Positions 45,961 through 62,399 of a stretch of DNA of 64,000 nt are shown here, piece by piece. The stretch spans positions 23,562,831 to 23,626,830 of the forward strand of contig NC_087151.1 of NCBI RefSeq assembly GCF_035594125.1. Reading direction: 5' to 3'. Numbering within the stretch: the first letter of the stretch is position 1; every line of letters starts with the position of its first letter. A program made the position numbers and the translations under genes. The notes below the pieces were generated by a model. The model worked only from the letters and a program-made list of their open reading frames with translations. It did no database searches and was not told where the DNA came from. The DNA is from Scylla paramamosain (lineage: Eukaryota; Arthropoda; Malacostraca; Decapoda; Portunidae).

Positions 45961-46255
45961 TTATGGTCCCCTCCCCAGATGAGGACTCCGAGGCTGGTGT
46001 AGGAGTCGCCAGGATGATTTAAAAATTTTTGAGTGAAGAGTGTGTGTGTTATTAGGTGCTTGTAGTTTTGTGTGGAGGAAGAGAGTTGTGTTTAGAGGGC
46101 AGGCTGTGACTGCCCCCTTGTGTTGTGAGACACAAAGGGAAACGTTCAGTGAGGTCACTGCTGGGTTTAATGATAAGTTCACAGCACCCCCTGAACTGTG
46201 CTTTAGACCTCACTGGGAGTAATTATCGTTTCGGCAGGTGCCTACTGCCTGCCCC
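45731..46255 (-). mobile_element. LINE copy 6, 5'-end fragment (5' UTR and endonuclease start)
   Basis: On the - strand it starts at the true 5' terminus (46255) and reads through the leader and first coding region. It stops at CTTTCTCTATCC, about 90 codons into the protein. It lacks everything downstream, the reverse of normal LINE truncation, and its broken side meets TATATATAGA. The 5' terminus differs from copy 2 by a short GGCA insertion. Confidence 0.9.
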
Positions 46256-48390
46256 TTTTTTTTTGGTAATGTTTTTCTGTTTCTCCTTAAAGGGTGTTTT
46301 GCATGCGTTTCAGCTTTTTGCTATGTAAGTAGCTAAAAAAAAAAAAAACACCAAAAACAAAACTTTTTGGTAAAGTTGTTTTGTTTTCTCATATATGCTG
46401 TTTCCATGCTTTTTAGGGTTATGGTGACTACCACGTACTCATAAATATTTAAAAGACATTTTTTCTTTTTTTAAAGTCGTTTCCTTTCCCCATATAGTAT
46501 GATTTCCATATATGCTGGCGGTTTGGTACCTAATATCGTGAAATACACTCAAAACACATATTTTTCGTAATTTTGTTCTCTTTCTCCATATTGAGTGTTA
46601 TTCATGCTGTTTCAAGTTTTAATACCAAGAAGATCAAAAACACTTATAACAAACGTTTCTCAAAGTGTCCTTTTGTTTCCCTATGTAAGGTACTTTCCAT
46701 GCATTTTTGCGTTTTTTGTCCATAACAAGGTTAAAAACACTCAAATAACTTGTTTTTGTTAATGTTATTGTGTTTTTTCAATAATTTTTTTTTTTTTTTT
46801 TTGCATTTTGGGCAAATGCTAAAAAAAAAAATCTAAGTAAAAATGCAAAAAGATTTTGGATTTTTACTTAGAAAAATGCATTTTGCATTTTTCTAAGTAA
46901 AAAGTAAAAAAAAAACACCCGAAATACTTGTTTTTTGTAGTGTTATTTTAATTCATAGAGATTTTTTTTTACATGGGCTTTAACGTTTTGACTTGTAAGT
47001 AGATCATAAACTATGAAAAGAAACGTGTTTCGTAATATTTTGTTTTCCAATATTAGGCTCTTCCCATGCTTTTTTTTTTTTTTTAGCGTTATTGTGACTA
47101 GAACGTTCATTGATACGCAAAAGGCAGGTTTTATAAATCTCGTTTCTTTTTCTCATAAAGGATGTTTTGCGTGCATTTTGGCGTTTTGGTACATAAAAAT
47201 GTGAATTACAGTCAAAATACGTGTTTTTGGTAATGTTATATTTCTCCATATGGAATGCTATTCATGCGTTTTCGAGTTATGCTACCTAAAAAGCTAAAAA
47301 ACATTCATACGACACGGTTTTTCTAAGCTCCTTTCCTTTCCCCATATAGTGTACTTCCATATATTTTGGGATTTATGTACGTAACAAGCTCAAAACACTT
47401 AAAAATACCCGTTTTTGGTAATGCTGTTGAGACGTCTCTGACACGTTTCTGGAAATGTCGTTTCTTTTCCTCATATATTGTGATTTGCATGCATTTTAGC
47501 GTTATGGCATCTAAAAATATGAAATACACTTGGTATATTCATATTTTGTAATATTGTTCTTTTCACCAGAGTGCTATTCATGCGTTTTCGAGTTTTGGTA
47601 CCTAAGAAACTCAAAAACTTTCATAATACATGTTTCTCATAATGTCTTTTCGTTTCCCCATATAGGGTACTTTCCCTGCAATTCTAAATTTTTCAACGTA
47701 ACAACCTTAAAAAGCTAAAAATACTTGTTTTTTTTTTTGGTAATGTAATTCTCCTTAGCCATGCCTTTCAGCGTTTTCGTATGTAAGAAGTTAAAAAAAA
47801 AAATTGTCCGAAGACACACTTAATGTTTCGTATTTGTGTTTTCCATGATTTTTATCGTTTTTTGGTACCTAACACTAAAAAAAAAAAAAAATAAAATACT
47901 GAAAAGACAGGTTTCTAGTAATGTCTCTTGGTTTTTCCATATAGGGGGCATTTAATGCTTTTTGTGTTTTGTTATCTATCAATTTGAAAAACTCTAAAAA
48001 AAAAAAAACAAGTTTTTGGAGATATCCTTTTTCTCCAAAATAGAGTGCTAATCGTGAGTTTTAACATTTTGGTACGTAAGAAGCTTAAAACCCTCATAAT
48101 AAAAGTTTCTTGTAATGTCTTTTCGTTATTCCGTTTAGTGTATTTTACATGCATTTTGGCTTTTTTACGTAATAAGCTAAAAAAAAAACCCTCAAAATAC
48201 ACTCAAAATATACTTTTTGATAAAGTTGTTCTGTTTCTCCAAAAAGGGTGTTTAGCATGCGTTTTAGAGTTTTGGTTTGTAAGAATCCGAAAACACTTAA
48301 AAGAAACGTTTTTGGTAAAGTTGTTTTCTTTTCCAATATATAGTACTTTTCACGCAGTTTGGCGTTTTGGTATCTAACAACATAAAAAAT
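46256..48390 (-). repeat. Class I satellite, - orientation
   Basis: About 2.1 kb of monomers, interrupted by an unusual hairpin-forming A/T segment at 46842-46903 and A-rich tracts. The last class I monomer lies near 48350-48390. No gene is seen. Confidence 0.8.
46842..46903. repeat. Two overlapping hairpins in an A/T-rich segment
   Basis: A perfect inverted repeat has 20-nt arms at 46861-46880 and 46884-46903 with a 3-nt loop. A second has TCTAAGTAAAAAT (46842-46854) pairing with ATTTTTACTTAGA (46860-46872). The two share bases, so only one can form at a time. The segment does not resemble the satellite. Confidence 0.9.
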
Positions 48391-49432
48391 AAATAACATT
48401 GATCATTCAGTTTTTTGGTAATGTAGTTGTTTTTTTTTTTTTCATGCATTTTGACGTTTTGGTACCTAACATGGTGAAAATACTGTTCTGTTTCTTAATA
48501 TATAGTACTATTCACGTGTTTTAGCTTTCTGATACATTAGAACATCAAAAACACACGTAACACATGTTTGTGATTATATAATTCATTTTTTTCATATTGA
48601 TATTTTGCAAGTGTTTTGGTGTTTTGAAACTTAACAAACTGAAAAACACTTAAAACACACATTTTTGGAAATACTTTTTTTTTCAGAAATGGTTTTTGTA
48701 TGCATTTTTGCGATTTAGGACCTAACATGATTAATAACATTCAAAATACAAGTTTTTAGTAATGATGTTCTCTTCCTCAATTTTGATTAATATTCATATG
48801 TTTTAGCGTTTCAACATCAAAGAGCATTAAAAATCACTCATATGACACTTTTGAGATAATTTGCATGTGATTTGGTACCTAATAACCTAAAAAAAACACC
48901 CAAAACACATGTTTTTAGTAATGCTGTTCTGTTCCTCCAGACAAGGTGTTTTGTATGTATTTTTAAAGATTTCTTATGTAAGAAGCTAAAAAAAGCTCAA
49001 AAAACACAATTTGTTAAAGTTGTTTAGTTTTCTAAATAAAGTTTTTTTCATACTTTTTAGCATTTTGTTGCCTAATTTGCTAAACAAATAAAATAAAATA
49101 AACAAGCAAATAACACGTTTCTCGTAATGTCGTTTCATTACCCTTAAACGATGCTTTGCAACCATTTTGGAGATTTGATACCTAACAAGCTCAAAAACTC
49201 TCAAAAACACTATTTTGGTGAGGTTAATAAATAAATAAATAAAATAAAGGGTGTATTGCATGAGTTTTATCCTTTTGGTATATAAGTAGCTGAAAACACT
49301 CAAAAGCCACGTTTTTGATAATGTATTCTTTTCCAATATAGTGTGCTTTGCATGAATTTTGGCGGTTTGGTACCTAACAAGTTCAAAACATTCATAATAC
49401 AGGTTTTTGGTAATGTAGTTAGGTTTCATACT
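48391..49432 (-). repeat. Class II satellite, - orientation
   Basis: Here the monomers switch to class II types, read on the - strand: caccatgttaggtacc, gatgttct...atcagaa, cagtttgttaagt and aaggttcttaggtgctg-like linkers. The monomer length stays near 95 bp. An (AAAT)n tract lies near 49226-49244. No gene is seen. Confidence 0.75.
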
Positions 49433-49505
49433 AATCTAATTTTTAATCTGTAAAACACCAGCTTTTCTCTTTTAAACCTCATCTTCTTTTCCTCACTGAA
49501 CTCAG

Positions 49506-50155
49506 GTGTCTGAGGCAACTGACAGTAGCCCCTTTTCTGTTCCCTCCTACTTTCCCTATCCTCATTTTCAATCCAAAGCTGGATGTTGCGTGTATGTGCG
49601 CAACGGCTCTCGTACCCACGCTCTTGAATCATCCGAGTTTTCCACTATCTGGCTACGACTACAGAGTCACTCTCAAACTAAATTTATCTGTGCTGTATAC
49701 CTCTCACCTAACTCCTCTGACAATAAGAAATTCTTTGACTAAACTTCCAAAGTGAGCACATTCTGACTCTCTTCCCTTTTGCAGCGATCTCCATTCTTGG
49801 AGACTTCAATGTTCACCACCAGCTTGGGCTTTCCTCTCCCTTCACTGAACATCCTGGTGAACTAGCCTTCAACTTTGCTATCCTCCACGACCTAGAGCAA
49901 TTGGTGCAACACCCTACTCGTATTCTTGACCGTCTTGGAGATACGCCTAACATTCTTGACCTTTTCCTAATCTCTAATCCTGATTATGCTGTCACCTTTC
50001 TTCTTCATTGGACTCCTCCGATCACAATCTCATATCTGTATCTTGTCCTCTCGCTCCAATCCCTTCTCAGGATCCACCTAAGCGAAGATGCCTTTGTCGT
50101 TTTGCCTCTGATAGTTGGGGTGACCTGACTATTTAGCTGATTTTCCTTGGAATGA
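49506..50155 (+). pseudogene. LINE copy 7: endonuclease, several frame breaks
   Basis: An open stretch at 49506-49742 covers [15 protein letters not shown] and TIWLRLQSHSQTKFICAVYL. A stop codon and small deletion at about 49740-49755 interrupt it before the GDFNVHHQL block (about 49797-49820). [15 protein letters not shown] follows at about 49901. The SSDHN-equivalent region reads PPITISYLY in the open frame because of a shift near 50005-50020. A non-functional remnant of the target-nicking domain. Confidence 0.8.
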
Positions 50156-50169
50156 CTACTGCTTCCGTG

Positions 50170-51180
50170 TCAGAAACCCGTCTTTCTGTGCCGAGCGCAT
50201 GACTAAGATGATAGTGTCTGGCATGGAGGCGTACATTCTTCCCTCATTTTCTCGACCTAAACCTTGCAAACCTTGGTTTAACACAGCTTGTTCTCGTGTT
50301 ATATATATGCTATATATGATAGAGATGTGGCCCACCAAAGGTACTTAAGCCTTCCATCACCAGAATCTCATGCACTTTATATTTTTTCCCGGAACCATGC
50401 AAAGTCTGTTCTCCAACTAGCCAAAAACTCCTTCATTAACAGAAAGTGTTTCATTTTTTTTTTTTTTTTAAGATCTAACTTCCCTTGTGACTTCTGGCAC
50501 CTAGCCAAAAATATCTCCAATAACTTAACTTTGCTTCTTCTTCTTTCCCTCCTTTATTTCAACCAGATGGCACCACTGCTATCACATCTATCTCTAACGC
50601 TGAACTCTTCGCGTAAACCTTTGCTAAAAACTCTACCTTGGACGATTCAAGGCTTGTTCCTCCCTCTCCTCCATCCTCTGACTACTTCATGCTACCTATT
50701 AAAATTCTTAGCAATGATGCTTTCCATGCTGGCCTAAATGCTCTGAAGGCTTATGGACCTGATGGGGTCCCTCCTATTGTTCTCCGAAACTGTGCCTCCG
50801 TGCTTGCACCTTGCTTATTCAAACTCTTTCAGCTCGGTCTATCAACATCTACCTTTCCTTCTTGCTGGAAGTTTGCCTACATTCAACCTGTTCCTAAAAA
50901 GGGTGACCGTTCTAATCCCTCAGACTACCGTCGTGCCTATCTAAAGATTTTGAATATATCCTCAACAGGAAGAAACTTTTGCTGTTGCCTTGGATATACC
51001 AAAAGCTTTTGATAGAGTCTGGCACAAAGCTGTTCTTCTAAATCTATTAACAGTGGTGTTCTTCAGGATACTTTCCTGTCACCCACTCTCTTCTTATTAT
51101 TCATCAATGATCTTCTAGACCAAACTTCTTGTCCTATTCACTTCTACGCTGATGATAACACCCTGCACTTTTCCACGTCT
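50170..51180 (+). pseudogene. LINE copy 7: linker and RT with lost core
   Basis: Frames 50288-50737 and 50638-51012 encode the linker and the first RT block (PKKGDRSNPSDYR). The segment from the fingers to just before motif A is missing, and after TKSF (the SKAFDRVWHKA region) about 115 bp before the motif B region are also absent compared with copy 2. The motif C region reads FYADDNT near 51145-51160. A T-run insertion (near 50455-50470) replaces coding bases in the linker. Confidence 0.75.
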
Positions 51181-51523
51181 TTTCATAGACTTCAGAAGTA
51201 AACATTTCATGCAGGGAAGCCACAGAACGCCTGACTTCTGATCTTTCTAGAATTTCTGATTGGGGCAGAGCAAATTTGGTATTGTTCCGTGCCTCAAAAA
51301 CCCAGTTCCTCCATTTATGAACTTGACACAACCTTCCAGACAAATATCCCCTCTTCCTCAATGACACTCAACTGTTCCCCTTTTCTACACTGAGCATCCT
51401 CGGTCTGTCCTTTACTTATAATTTGAAGTGGAAACCTCACACCTCATCAATAGTTAAAACAGCTTCTATAAAGTTAGGCGTTCTGAGACGTCTCCGCCAG
51501 TTTTTCTAACACCCCCCCCCCTG

Positions 51524-51949
51524 TTGCTAACTCTGTACAAAGGCCTTATCCTTCCATGTATGAAGTATGCTTCACATGTCTGGGAGGGTTCCACTCATAC
51601 TGCTCTTCTAGACAGGGTGGAATCAAAAGCTTTTCGTCTCATCACCTCCTCTTGTCTAGCTGATTGTCTTCAGCCTCTCTCTCATCGCTGCAGTGTTGCA
51701 TCTCTAACTATCTTCTACCAATATTTTCATGTTAACTGCTCTTCTGATTTTGCTAACTGCGTGCCTCCCATCCTCCCGCGGCCTCACTGCACAAGACTCC
51801 CTTCTTTCTCCCACCCCAATTCTGTCCATCTCTCTAATGCAAGAGTTAACCAGCATTCTCAGTCATTCATCTTTTTCTCTGGTAAATTCTGGAACTCCCT
51901 GCCTGCTTCTGCATTTCCATCTTCCTATGACGAATTCCATCAAGGGTAA
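51524..51949 (+). pseudogene. LINE copy 7: C-terminal domain, 141 residues open
   Basis: An open frame covers LTLYKGLILPCMKYASHVW, STHTALLDRVESKAF, HRCSVASLTIFYQYFHVNCS and NARVNQHSQS. It corresponds to the region that is frameshifted in copy 2 and intact in copy 4. No catalytic role is assigned. Confidence 0.8.
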
Positions 51950-52112
51950 GGTTGAAGACACTTATCCTTCAGTTTTTGACTACTTCTCTGGACCCTTTTT
52001 CTGGGACTGGCATCTCATTGGGCTTTTTTTTTTATTTATTATTTTTTTATTTGATTTTTGTTGCCCTCGTTCAGTGTCTCACCTACATGAAAAAAAATAA
52101 ATAAAATTAAAA

Positions 52113-55100
52113 ATAGAAATACAGGTTTCTTTCTATGCATTTTGGCGTTTTGGTACTTAACATTGTGAAAGTCTTATAATACCCCTTTTTTGGTAATGGT
52201 GTTCTGTTTCTCAGTTTAGAGTACTATTCACGTGTTTTAGCGTTTTCATACCTAGGAACTTCAAAAACACTCATAATACACTTTTGTGATTATATCGTTT
52301 CGTTTTCCTGTATTGGCTAATTTCCACGTCTTTTGTCGTTTTGGTACCAAAAAAATTGAAAAAAAAACACTTAAAACACATTTTTTTGGAAATATTCTCT
52401 TATTCCAGAATGTGTTCTTTGTATGGATTTTGCATTTTGGTAAATAATATGGTTAATCATACTCATAATACACGTTTTTTGTTAATGATATTCTGTTACC
52501 TAACATAGATTAATATTCATATGTTTTAGCGTGTCTGCACCTAAGAATCTTAAAAAGACTCATAAGACACGTTTGTGGTTTAGTTTCGTTTTATTTTCTA
52601 ATTTGTATGTGTTTTGCCGTTTTAGTACCTAAGAAACTGAAAAACATCGAAGACACGTTTTGGGTAATGTTCCATGTATTTTACAGATTTGGTACATAAA
52701 AAGCTTAAAAAAAAAGTAAAAGACACAATTTTGATAACATTGTTTTAGTTTTCCAATACAGGGTTTTTTTTTTCCTTTGTTTGTAGCGTTTTTATGCCTA
52801 ATATGCTTGTAAAAAAAAAACGCAAATGACACGTTCTGATAATGTCATTTCATATCCCCATATTGGGTGCCTTCCATGCATTTCGTCATTTAGATAATTA
52901 ACAGGCGCAAATAAACTAAAAAATGCACTTCAGTTTCTCCTAACAGGACGTTTAGCATGCGTTTTAGCGTTTTTGGTACGTAGGAAGATGAAAACACTCA
53001 AAAATAACTTTTTGGTAATGTTTTCTTATTCAATATAGTGTGCTTTGAATGCATTTTGCCGTTTTGGCACCTAACAAATAAAAAAAAATCATTCGTAATA
53101 CAGGGTTTTAGTAATGTAGTTCTGTTTCTTCATAGAGTTTTTTTTTTTTATGCATTTTTAGCTTTTTGGTACCTAAGATAGTAATTATTGTTGTTGTGTT
53201 CCTCAGTATAGAGCTATTCATGTGCTTTAGCTTTCTGATAACTAAGAACATCAAAAACAATCATAACAAATGTTTCTGATTATACAATTTCTTTCTTTTC
53301 TTTATATTGGCTAGTTTGCGATTTTGTACCTAATAAACTGAAAAACATGTAAAATATACATTTTTTGGAAATGATGTTATGTTTCTCAATATGGAAATAT
53401 TCATAAGTTTTAGCATTTCAGCACCTAAGAACCTTAAAAACACTCATAAGACACATTTTGTGGTAATATTGCTTTATTTTCCCATATCAGCTAATTTGCA
53501 TTTGATTTGCGGTTTTGGTACCTAATAAACTCGAAAACACCCTAAACCCTAAGTTTTTTGGTAATATTGTTCTGTTCCTCCAGAAATGGAGCTTTACATG
53601 TATTTTAGAGTTTTGGTATGTAAGAGGCTCAAAAACATTTAAAATGCATGATTTGTTAGTAATGTTCAGTTTTCCCAAATGAGATGTTTTCCATGGTTTT
53701 AGCTATTTGGTGCCTTGTATGCTCAAAACAAGAAAATGACAGGTTTCTTTAATGTTGTTTTATTACCTGATATAGGATGCTTTCCATGTATTTTATAGGT
53801 TTGGTATCTAACAAGACGAAAAAAACACTTAAAATACACTCTTTTGATGAAGTTGTTCTGTTTTATCCATTTTATTTATCTATTTATTTATTTATTTATT
53901 TATATTTTTTTTCGTACGTTTTAGTGTTTTGGTACGTAACTAGTTTGAAAACACTAAAAAGACACTTTTTTGGTGATGTTTTCTTTTCTAATTTCGTGTG
54001 CTTTGTATGCACTTTGGCGTTTTGGTACCTAACATTCATAATACAGGTTATTGGTATTGTAGTTCTGTTTCTTGTTATAGATTTCTTTTTATGCATTTTG
54101 TCGTTTTGGTGCCTAACACGGTAAATAAGACTCATAATGCACATTTTTGTTAATTACATTCTGTTACTAAACATAAAGTAATATTAACATGTTTTAGCGT
54201 TTCAGCACCAGTGAACCTTAAAAACACTTGTCAAATACATTTGTAATACTATCATTGTATCCACATATTAGCATATTTCCATGTGTTTTGGCGTTTTTGA
54301 TAAACTCAAACAGACTCAAAACATCCGTTTTTTTGTAATGTTCTTTTTCACCAGGAAGTGTATTTTTGCTTCCATTTTAGAGTTTTGGTATGTTACAAGC
54401 TTAATAACCGTCAAAATACACGATTTTGGTAATATTCTTTAATTTTCTTATATCGGGTGTTTTCCATGTTTTTTAGTGTTTTCGTGGCTGATATGCTCAA
54501 AAACACGCAAATGACACGTTTCTGGACCTGTCATCTCATTATTGTATATACAGTGTTTTGCTTGCATTCTGGGGTTTTGTTACCTAACAAGCTCAAAAAT
54601 CACTAAAAATACATTTAAAATGAAGTTGTTCGATTTCTCCATAAATGAGTTTTATGTTTTGAATGCGTTTTAGCGTTTCGGCACGTAAACAGTTGAAAAC
54701 CATCAAAACCCACGTTTTTCGGTAATGTTATTTTTTTTTCAAATATAGTGTGCTTTGCATGCATTTTGACGTTTTAGTACCTAGGAAAATGCAAAACCAT
54801 TTATAATACATATTTTTGGTAAAGTAGTTTAGGTTCTTCATATAGATTTCTTTTTTATGCATTTTGGCGTTTTGGTATCTAACATGGTGAATAAGACTCA
54901 TAATACACGTTTTTTGGGTAATATTAATCCCTCTCCCAATATAGAGTACTATTCACGTGTTTTAGCGTTCTGATATATAAGAACATCAAAAACACTGATA
55001 ACACACTTTTGTGATTATATAATTTAATTTCCATACATTGGCTACTTTGCATGTGTTTCCGCATTTTGGTACCTGAGAAACTGAAAAAATACTTAAAGCA

Positions 55101-55823
55101 CACGTTTTTGGAAATATTTCTCTGTTTCTTCAAAAAGGGTTACGTGTATGCATTTTGGCATTTTGGTATTTAACATGGTGAATCACACTCATAATACAAA
55201 TTTTTGATAAAGATATTGTTTCTAAAATACAGAGTAATATTCATGTGTTTTAGTGTTTCAGCAACTAAGAACCTTAAAAACACACATCGGAGACATTTGT
55301 GGTAATAACATTTAGTTTCCTTATACTGTCTACTTTGTATTTATTTTCACGTGTTGTTACCTAATAAAATAAAATAAAAATAACTCAAAACACATGTTTT
55401 AGGTAATGTCGTTTTGTTTCTTCAGAAAGGGTGTTTGTGTACGTAAAAAGCTCAAAAACACTCAAAAATACATTTTTTTTATAAAGTGTTTCCGTTTCTC
55501 CATAAAGGGTGTTGTGCTTGCGTTTTAGCGTTTTGATACCTCAAAAACCTCGTTTTTCGTAAAGTTGTTTTCATTTCCAATATAGTGTGCTTTGCATGCA
55601 CTTTGATAATGTAGTTTTTTTCTTTCACATAGGTCTCTTTATATGCACTTTAGCGTTTTGGTATAATGTACTATTAACGTGTTTTAGCTTTCTGATACCT
55701 TAGGACATCAAAAACACTCATATTACAAGTTTTTTTGATGGATGTCTTTTCGTTTCTTTATATAGGCTACTTTGTACATTTTTTTTTTGTTTGCGTTTTG
55801 GTAGCTAAGAAACTTAAAAACAC
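52113..55823 (-). repeat. Class II satellite, - orientation
   Basis: About 3.7 kb of class II monomers. Part of it (53514-54795) is the inverted partner of 25677-26955, and 54336-55936 is the inverted partner of 62400-64000. An (ATTT)n tract lies at 53872-53910. No gene is seen. Confidence 0.85.
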
Positions 55824-55936
55824 TTTTTTTATGTAGGGACACAGGAGAAGGGCAAAAAAAATCCTCCACCAACAAAAAAAATAAATGCAAAATAAATAAA
55901 AAAAAATAACCCACTGAGACAATGGTCCCTGAACAG
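54336..55936 (-). repeat. Left arm of a large inverted repeat
   Basis: The reverse complement matches 62400-64000 from end to end with sparse differences, so offsets stay aligned (for example 55133 with 63206). The arm ends exactly at CTGAACAG inside a LINE 3' tail. It probably extends further left, since its partner is cut by the window edge. Confidence 0.9.
55824..55936 (-). mobile_element. LINE copy 9: 3'-UTR scrap
   Basis: On the - strand it carries the 3' UTR (CCATTGTCTCAGTGGG, GTTGGTGGAGGA, TGTCCCTACAT) and a short A tail. The same text ends copy 8 at 62400-62513. It is not an independent insertion but the part of copy 8's tail included in the inverted duplication. Confidence 0.88.
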
Positions 55937-59850
<3,914 letters not shown>

Positions 59851-59875
59851 ATCCAAATTTTGATGTTGTTTTAAT

Positions 59876-60554
59876 GTGCGCAGTAACTTAACCTGCTCTC
59901 GCGCCCACGCTATCGAATCTTCAGAGTTTTATACTGTCTGGCTACGACTACAGAGTCACTCTCAAACTAAATTTATCTATGCTGTATTCCTCTCACCTAT
60001 CTCCTCTGACAATAAGAAAATTCTTTGCCTGCTTTATTTTCGAAGAGGAGCACATTATTTCTTCCCTTTTACAGAGATCACCATTATTTGAGACCAGTGT
60101 TAACTCCAGCTTTGGCTTTCCTCTCGCTTCACTGACCATCCTGCTGAAGTAGCCTTCAATTATGCTCCATGACCTAGTGTAATTGGTGCAACATCCTACC
60201 TATATTCCTCGCCGTCCTCGAGATACGCCAGGTATTCTTGACATTTTCATTACCTCTAATCCTTCTGCTTATGCTGTTACCATCTCTTCTCATTTGGGCT
60301 CCTCCGATCACAATCTCATATCTGTATCTTGTCCTGTCGCTCCAATCCTTCTTTTGGATCACCCTAAGCGGAGGTGCCTCTGGCGTTTTGCCTCTGTTAG
60401 TTGGAAGGACCTGAGGAGGTATTTTGCTGATTTTTCTTGGAAAGACTACTGCATCCGTGTCAGAGACCCGTATCTGTGTGCCGAGTGCATAACAGAGGAG
60501 ATAGTGTCTGGCATAGGGGCAGGCATACATTCCTCACTCTTTTTCTCGACCTAA
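59876..60554 (+). pseudogene. LINE copy 8: endonuclease and linker start, broken
   Basis: 59876-60091 has SSEFYTVWLRLQSHSQTKF and LSPISSDNKK. The GDFN block is lost through changes around 60080-60110. 60183-60554 then contains [33 protein letters not shown] (catalytic SDH motif present), [13 protein letters not shown] and [16 protein letters not shown]. Two separate frames, so non-functional. Confidence 0.8.
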
Positions 60555-61019
60555 ACCCTCCAAACCTTTGTTTAACACAGCCTGTTCTCATACTGTATAT
60601 AATTGAGAGGTGGCCCACAAAAAAGTACTTAAGCCTTCCAACACCATAATCTCATGAACTTTATATGTCTTCCCGGAAACATGCCAAGTCTGTTCTCTAA
60701 GTAGCCAAAACTTCCTTCATTAAAAGAAAGTGTCAAAATCTTTCAAGATATAACTCCCCTCGTAACTTCTGGCATCTATCTAAAAACATCTCCAATAACT
60801 TTGCTTCTTTTTTTTATCTCCTTTATTTCAAACAGATGGCACCATTGCTATCACATCTATTTCTTAAAACTGAATTCTTCGCTCAAACCTTTGCTATCCT
60901 GCCTCTCCTCCACCCTCTGACTACTTCTTTTAACCTATTAAAATTCCTCGCAATGAAGTTTTCCATGCCCTCGTTGGCCTAAAACCTCGGAAGGCTTATG
61001 AACATGATGGGGTCTCTCT

Positions 61020-61730
61020 TCTTCTACGAAACCGTGTCTCTGTGCTGGCACCTTGCCTAGTGAAACTCTTTCAACTCTGCCTCTCAATATCTACCTTTCC
61101 TTCTTGCTGGAAGTTTACCTACATTCAGCCTTTTCCTAAAAATGGTGGGCATTCTAATCCCTCAAACTACCGTCCTATTGCTTTAATTTCCTACCTATCT
61201 AAAGTTTTTTAATCTACCTTCAACAGGAAGATTATTAAACATATATCACTTGACAAACTTCTATCTAATCGCCAGTTTGGGTTCCGTCAAGGCCGCTCTA
61301 CTGGTGATCTGGCTTTCCTTATTGAATCTCGGTCATCCTCTTTGAGAGATTTTCGTAAAACTTTTGCTGTTGCCTTATACATATTATTTTCTTTTTTTAA
61401 TAGAGTCTGGCCTAAAACTTTGATTTCCAAACTACCCACCTACAGCTTCTATTCTTCTCTCTGTATCTTCATCACAAATTTCCTTTCTGACCGTTCTATT
61501 GCTCCTGTGGTAGACGGTCACTGTTCTTCTAAATCTATTAACAGAGGTGTTCCTAAGTGTACTGTCCTGTCACCCACTGTCATCCCATTACTCATCAACG
61601 ATCTTCTAAACCAAATATATTATCCTATCCAATCCAACGCTGATGATACCACCCTGCATTTTTCCACTTCTTTCTATAGACGTTCAGCCCTTCCGGAAGT
61701 AAACAGTTCACGCAAGGATGCTTAACTTTC
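61020..61730 (+). pseudogene. LINE copy 8: reverse transcriptase remnant
   Basis: Recognisable blocks are the region before SNPSNYRPIALIS (about 61100-61190), a stop at about 61209, NRQFGFRQGRSTGD-like text near 61270-61310, and an open stretch 61342-61725 with NRVWPKTLISKLPTY, GVPKCTVLSPTVIPLLINDL and, where YADD is expected, NADDTT. The motif A region is also altered (YILFSFFNRVW), so the catalytic centre is destroyed. Confidence 0.8.
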
Positions 61731-61966
61731 GATCTCTCTAAAATTTCTGATTAATTGTTTGCATTAATTGTTTAATGCCTTAAAAACTCAATTCCTCCAC
61801 CAATCAACTCAACACAACCTTGCAGACAACTATCCTCTCTTGTATAAAGACAATCAATTGTTCATCTCTTCTACACTGAACATCTAAAAACTTCAATACT
61901 CATGTCCAGCTGAAAACGCTTCTTTGAAGTTAAGTGTTCTGAGACTTCTACGGTCCTTATCCGTCC

Positions 61967-62365
61967 ATGCATGGAATATGCTTCACATGTTTGGGGGATT
62001 CCACTCATACGGCTATTTTAGACAGAGTGGAGTCAAAAGATTTTCGTATCAACTCCCATCTAACTGACTGGCATCAGCTTCTTTCTCACCGACGCAATGT
62101 TAAATCTTTAGCTACCCTCTACCGCTATTTTCATGCTAACTGCTCTTCTGATCTTGCTAACTACATGCCTCCCCTCCGCCTGTGGCCTCTCTGCACAAGA
62201 CTTTCTTCTTTCTCTCACCCCTATTCTGTCCACCTCTCTAATGCAAGAGTTAACCAGTATTCTCAGTCATTAATTCCTTTCTCTGGTAAAGTTTGGAACT
62301 CCATGCCTGATTATGTGTTTCCACCTTCCTATAAATTGAATTCCTTCAATACACTTATCATTTAG
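61967..62365 (+). pseudogene. LINE copy 8: C-terminal domain
   Basis: An open frame of 132 residues contains GDSTHTAILDRVESKDF, SHRRNVKSLATLYRYFHANC, HLSNARVNQYSQSLIPFSG and FPPSYKLNSF. It is collinear with the copies at 8749-9106, 32791-33453 and 51524-51949. The preceding segment (about 61880-61960) has a deletion. Confidence 0.8.
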
Positions 62366-62399
62366 GACACTTATGCATTTTTGACTGCCGCTTCCGAAC

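Larger units (their letters stand above)
49433..52112 (+). mobile_element. LINE copy 7, 5'-truncated, internally deleted
   Basis: It begins within the endonuclease N-terminus (ATCTAATTTTTAATCTGT) and ends at the 3' tail (CCTACATGAAAAAAAATAAATAAAATTAA). Two internal deletions in the RT are seen relative to copy 2, near 50936-50970 and near 51030. Inserted into class II satellite of opposite orientation. Confidence 0.9.

Noticed and set aside
45691..46328. + strand frames over LINE copy 6 (for example 46040-46222)
   Set aside because: These are antisense to the LINE leader and endonuclease start; the recognisable protein is on the - strand.
53872..53910. (ATTT)n and (AAAT)n tracts here and at 21220, 26583, 49226, 56338 and 59395 as mobile element tails
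   Set aside because: No adjacent element ends there; they lie within monomer linkers and read as simple-sequence expansions.
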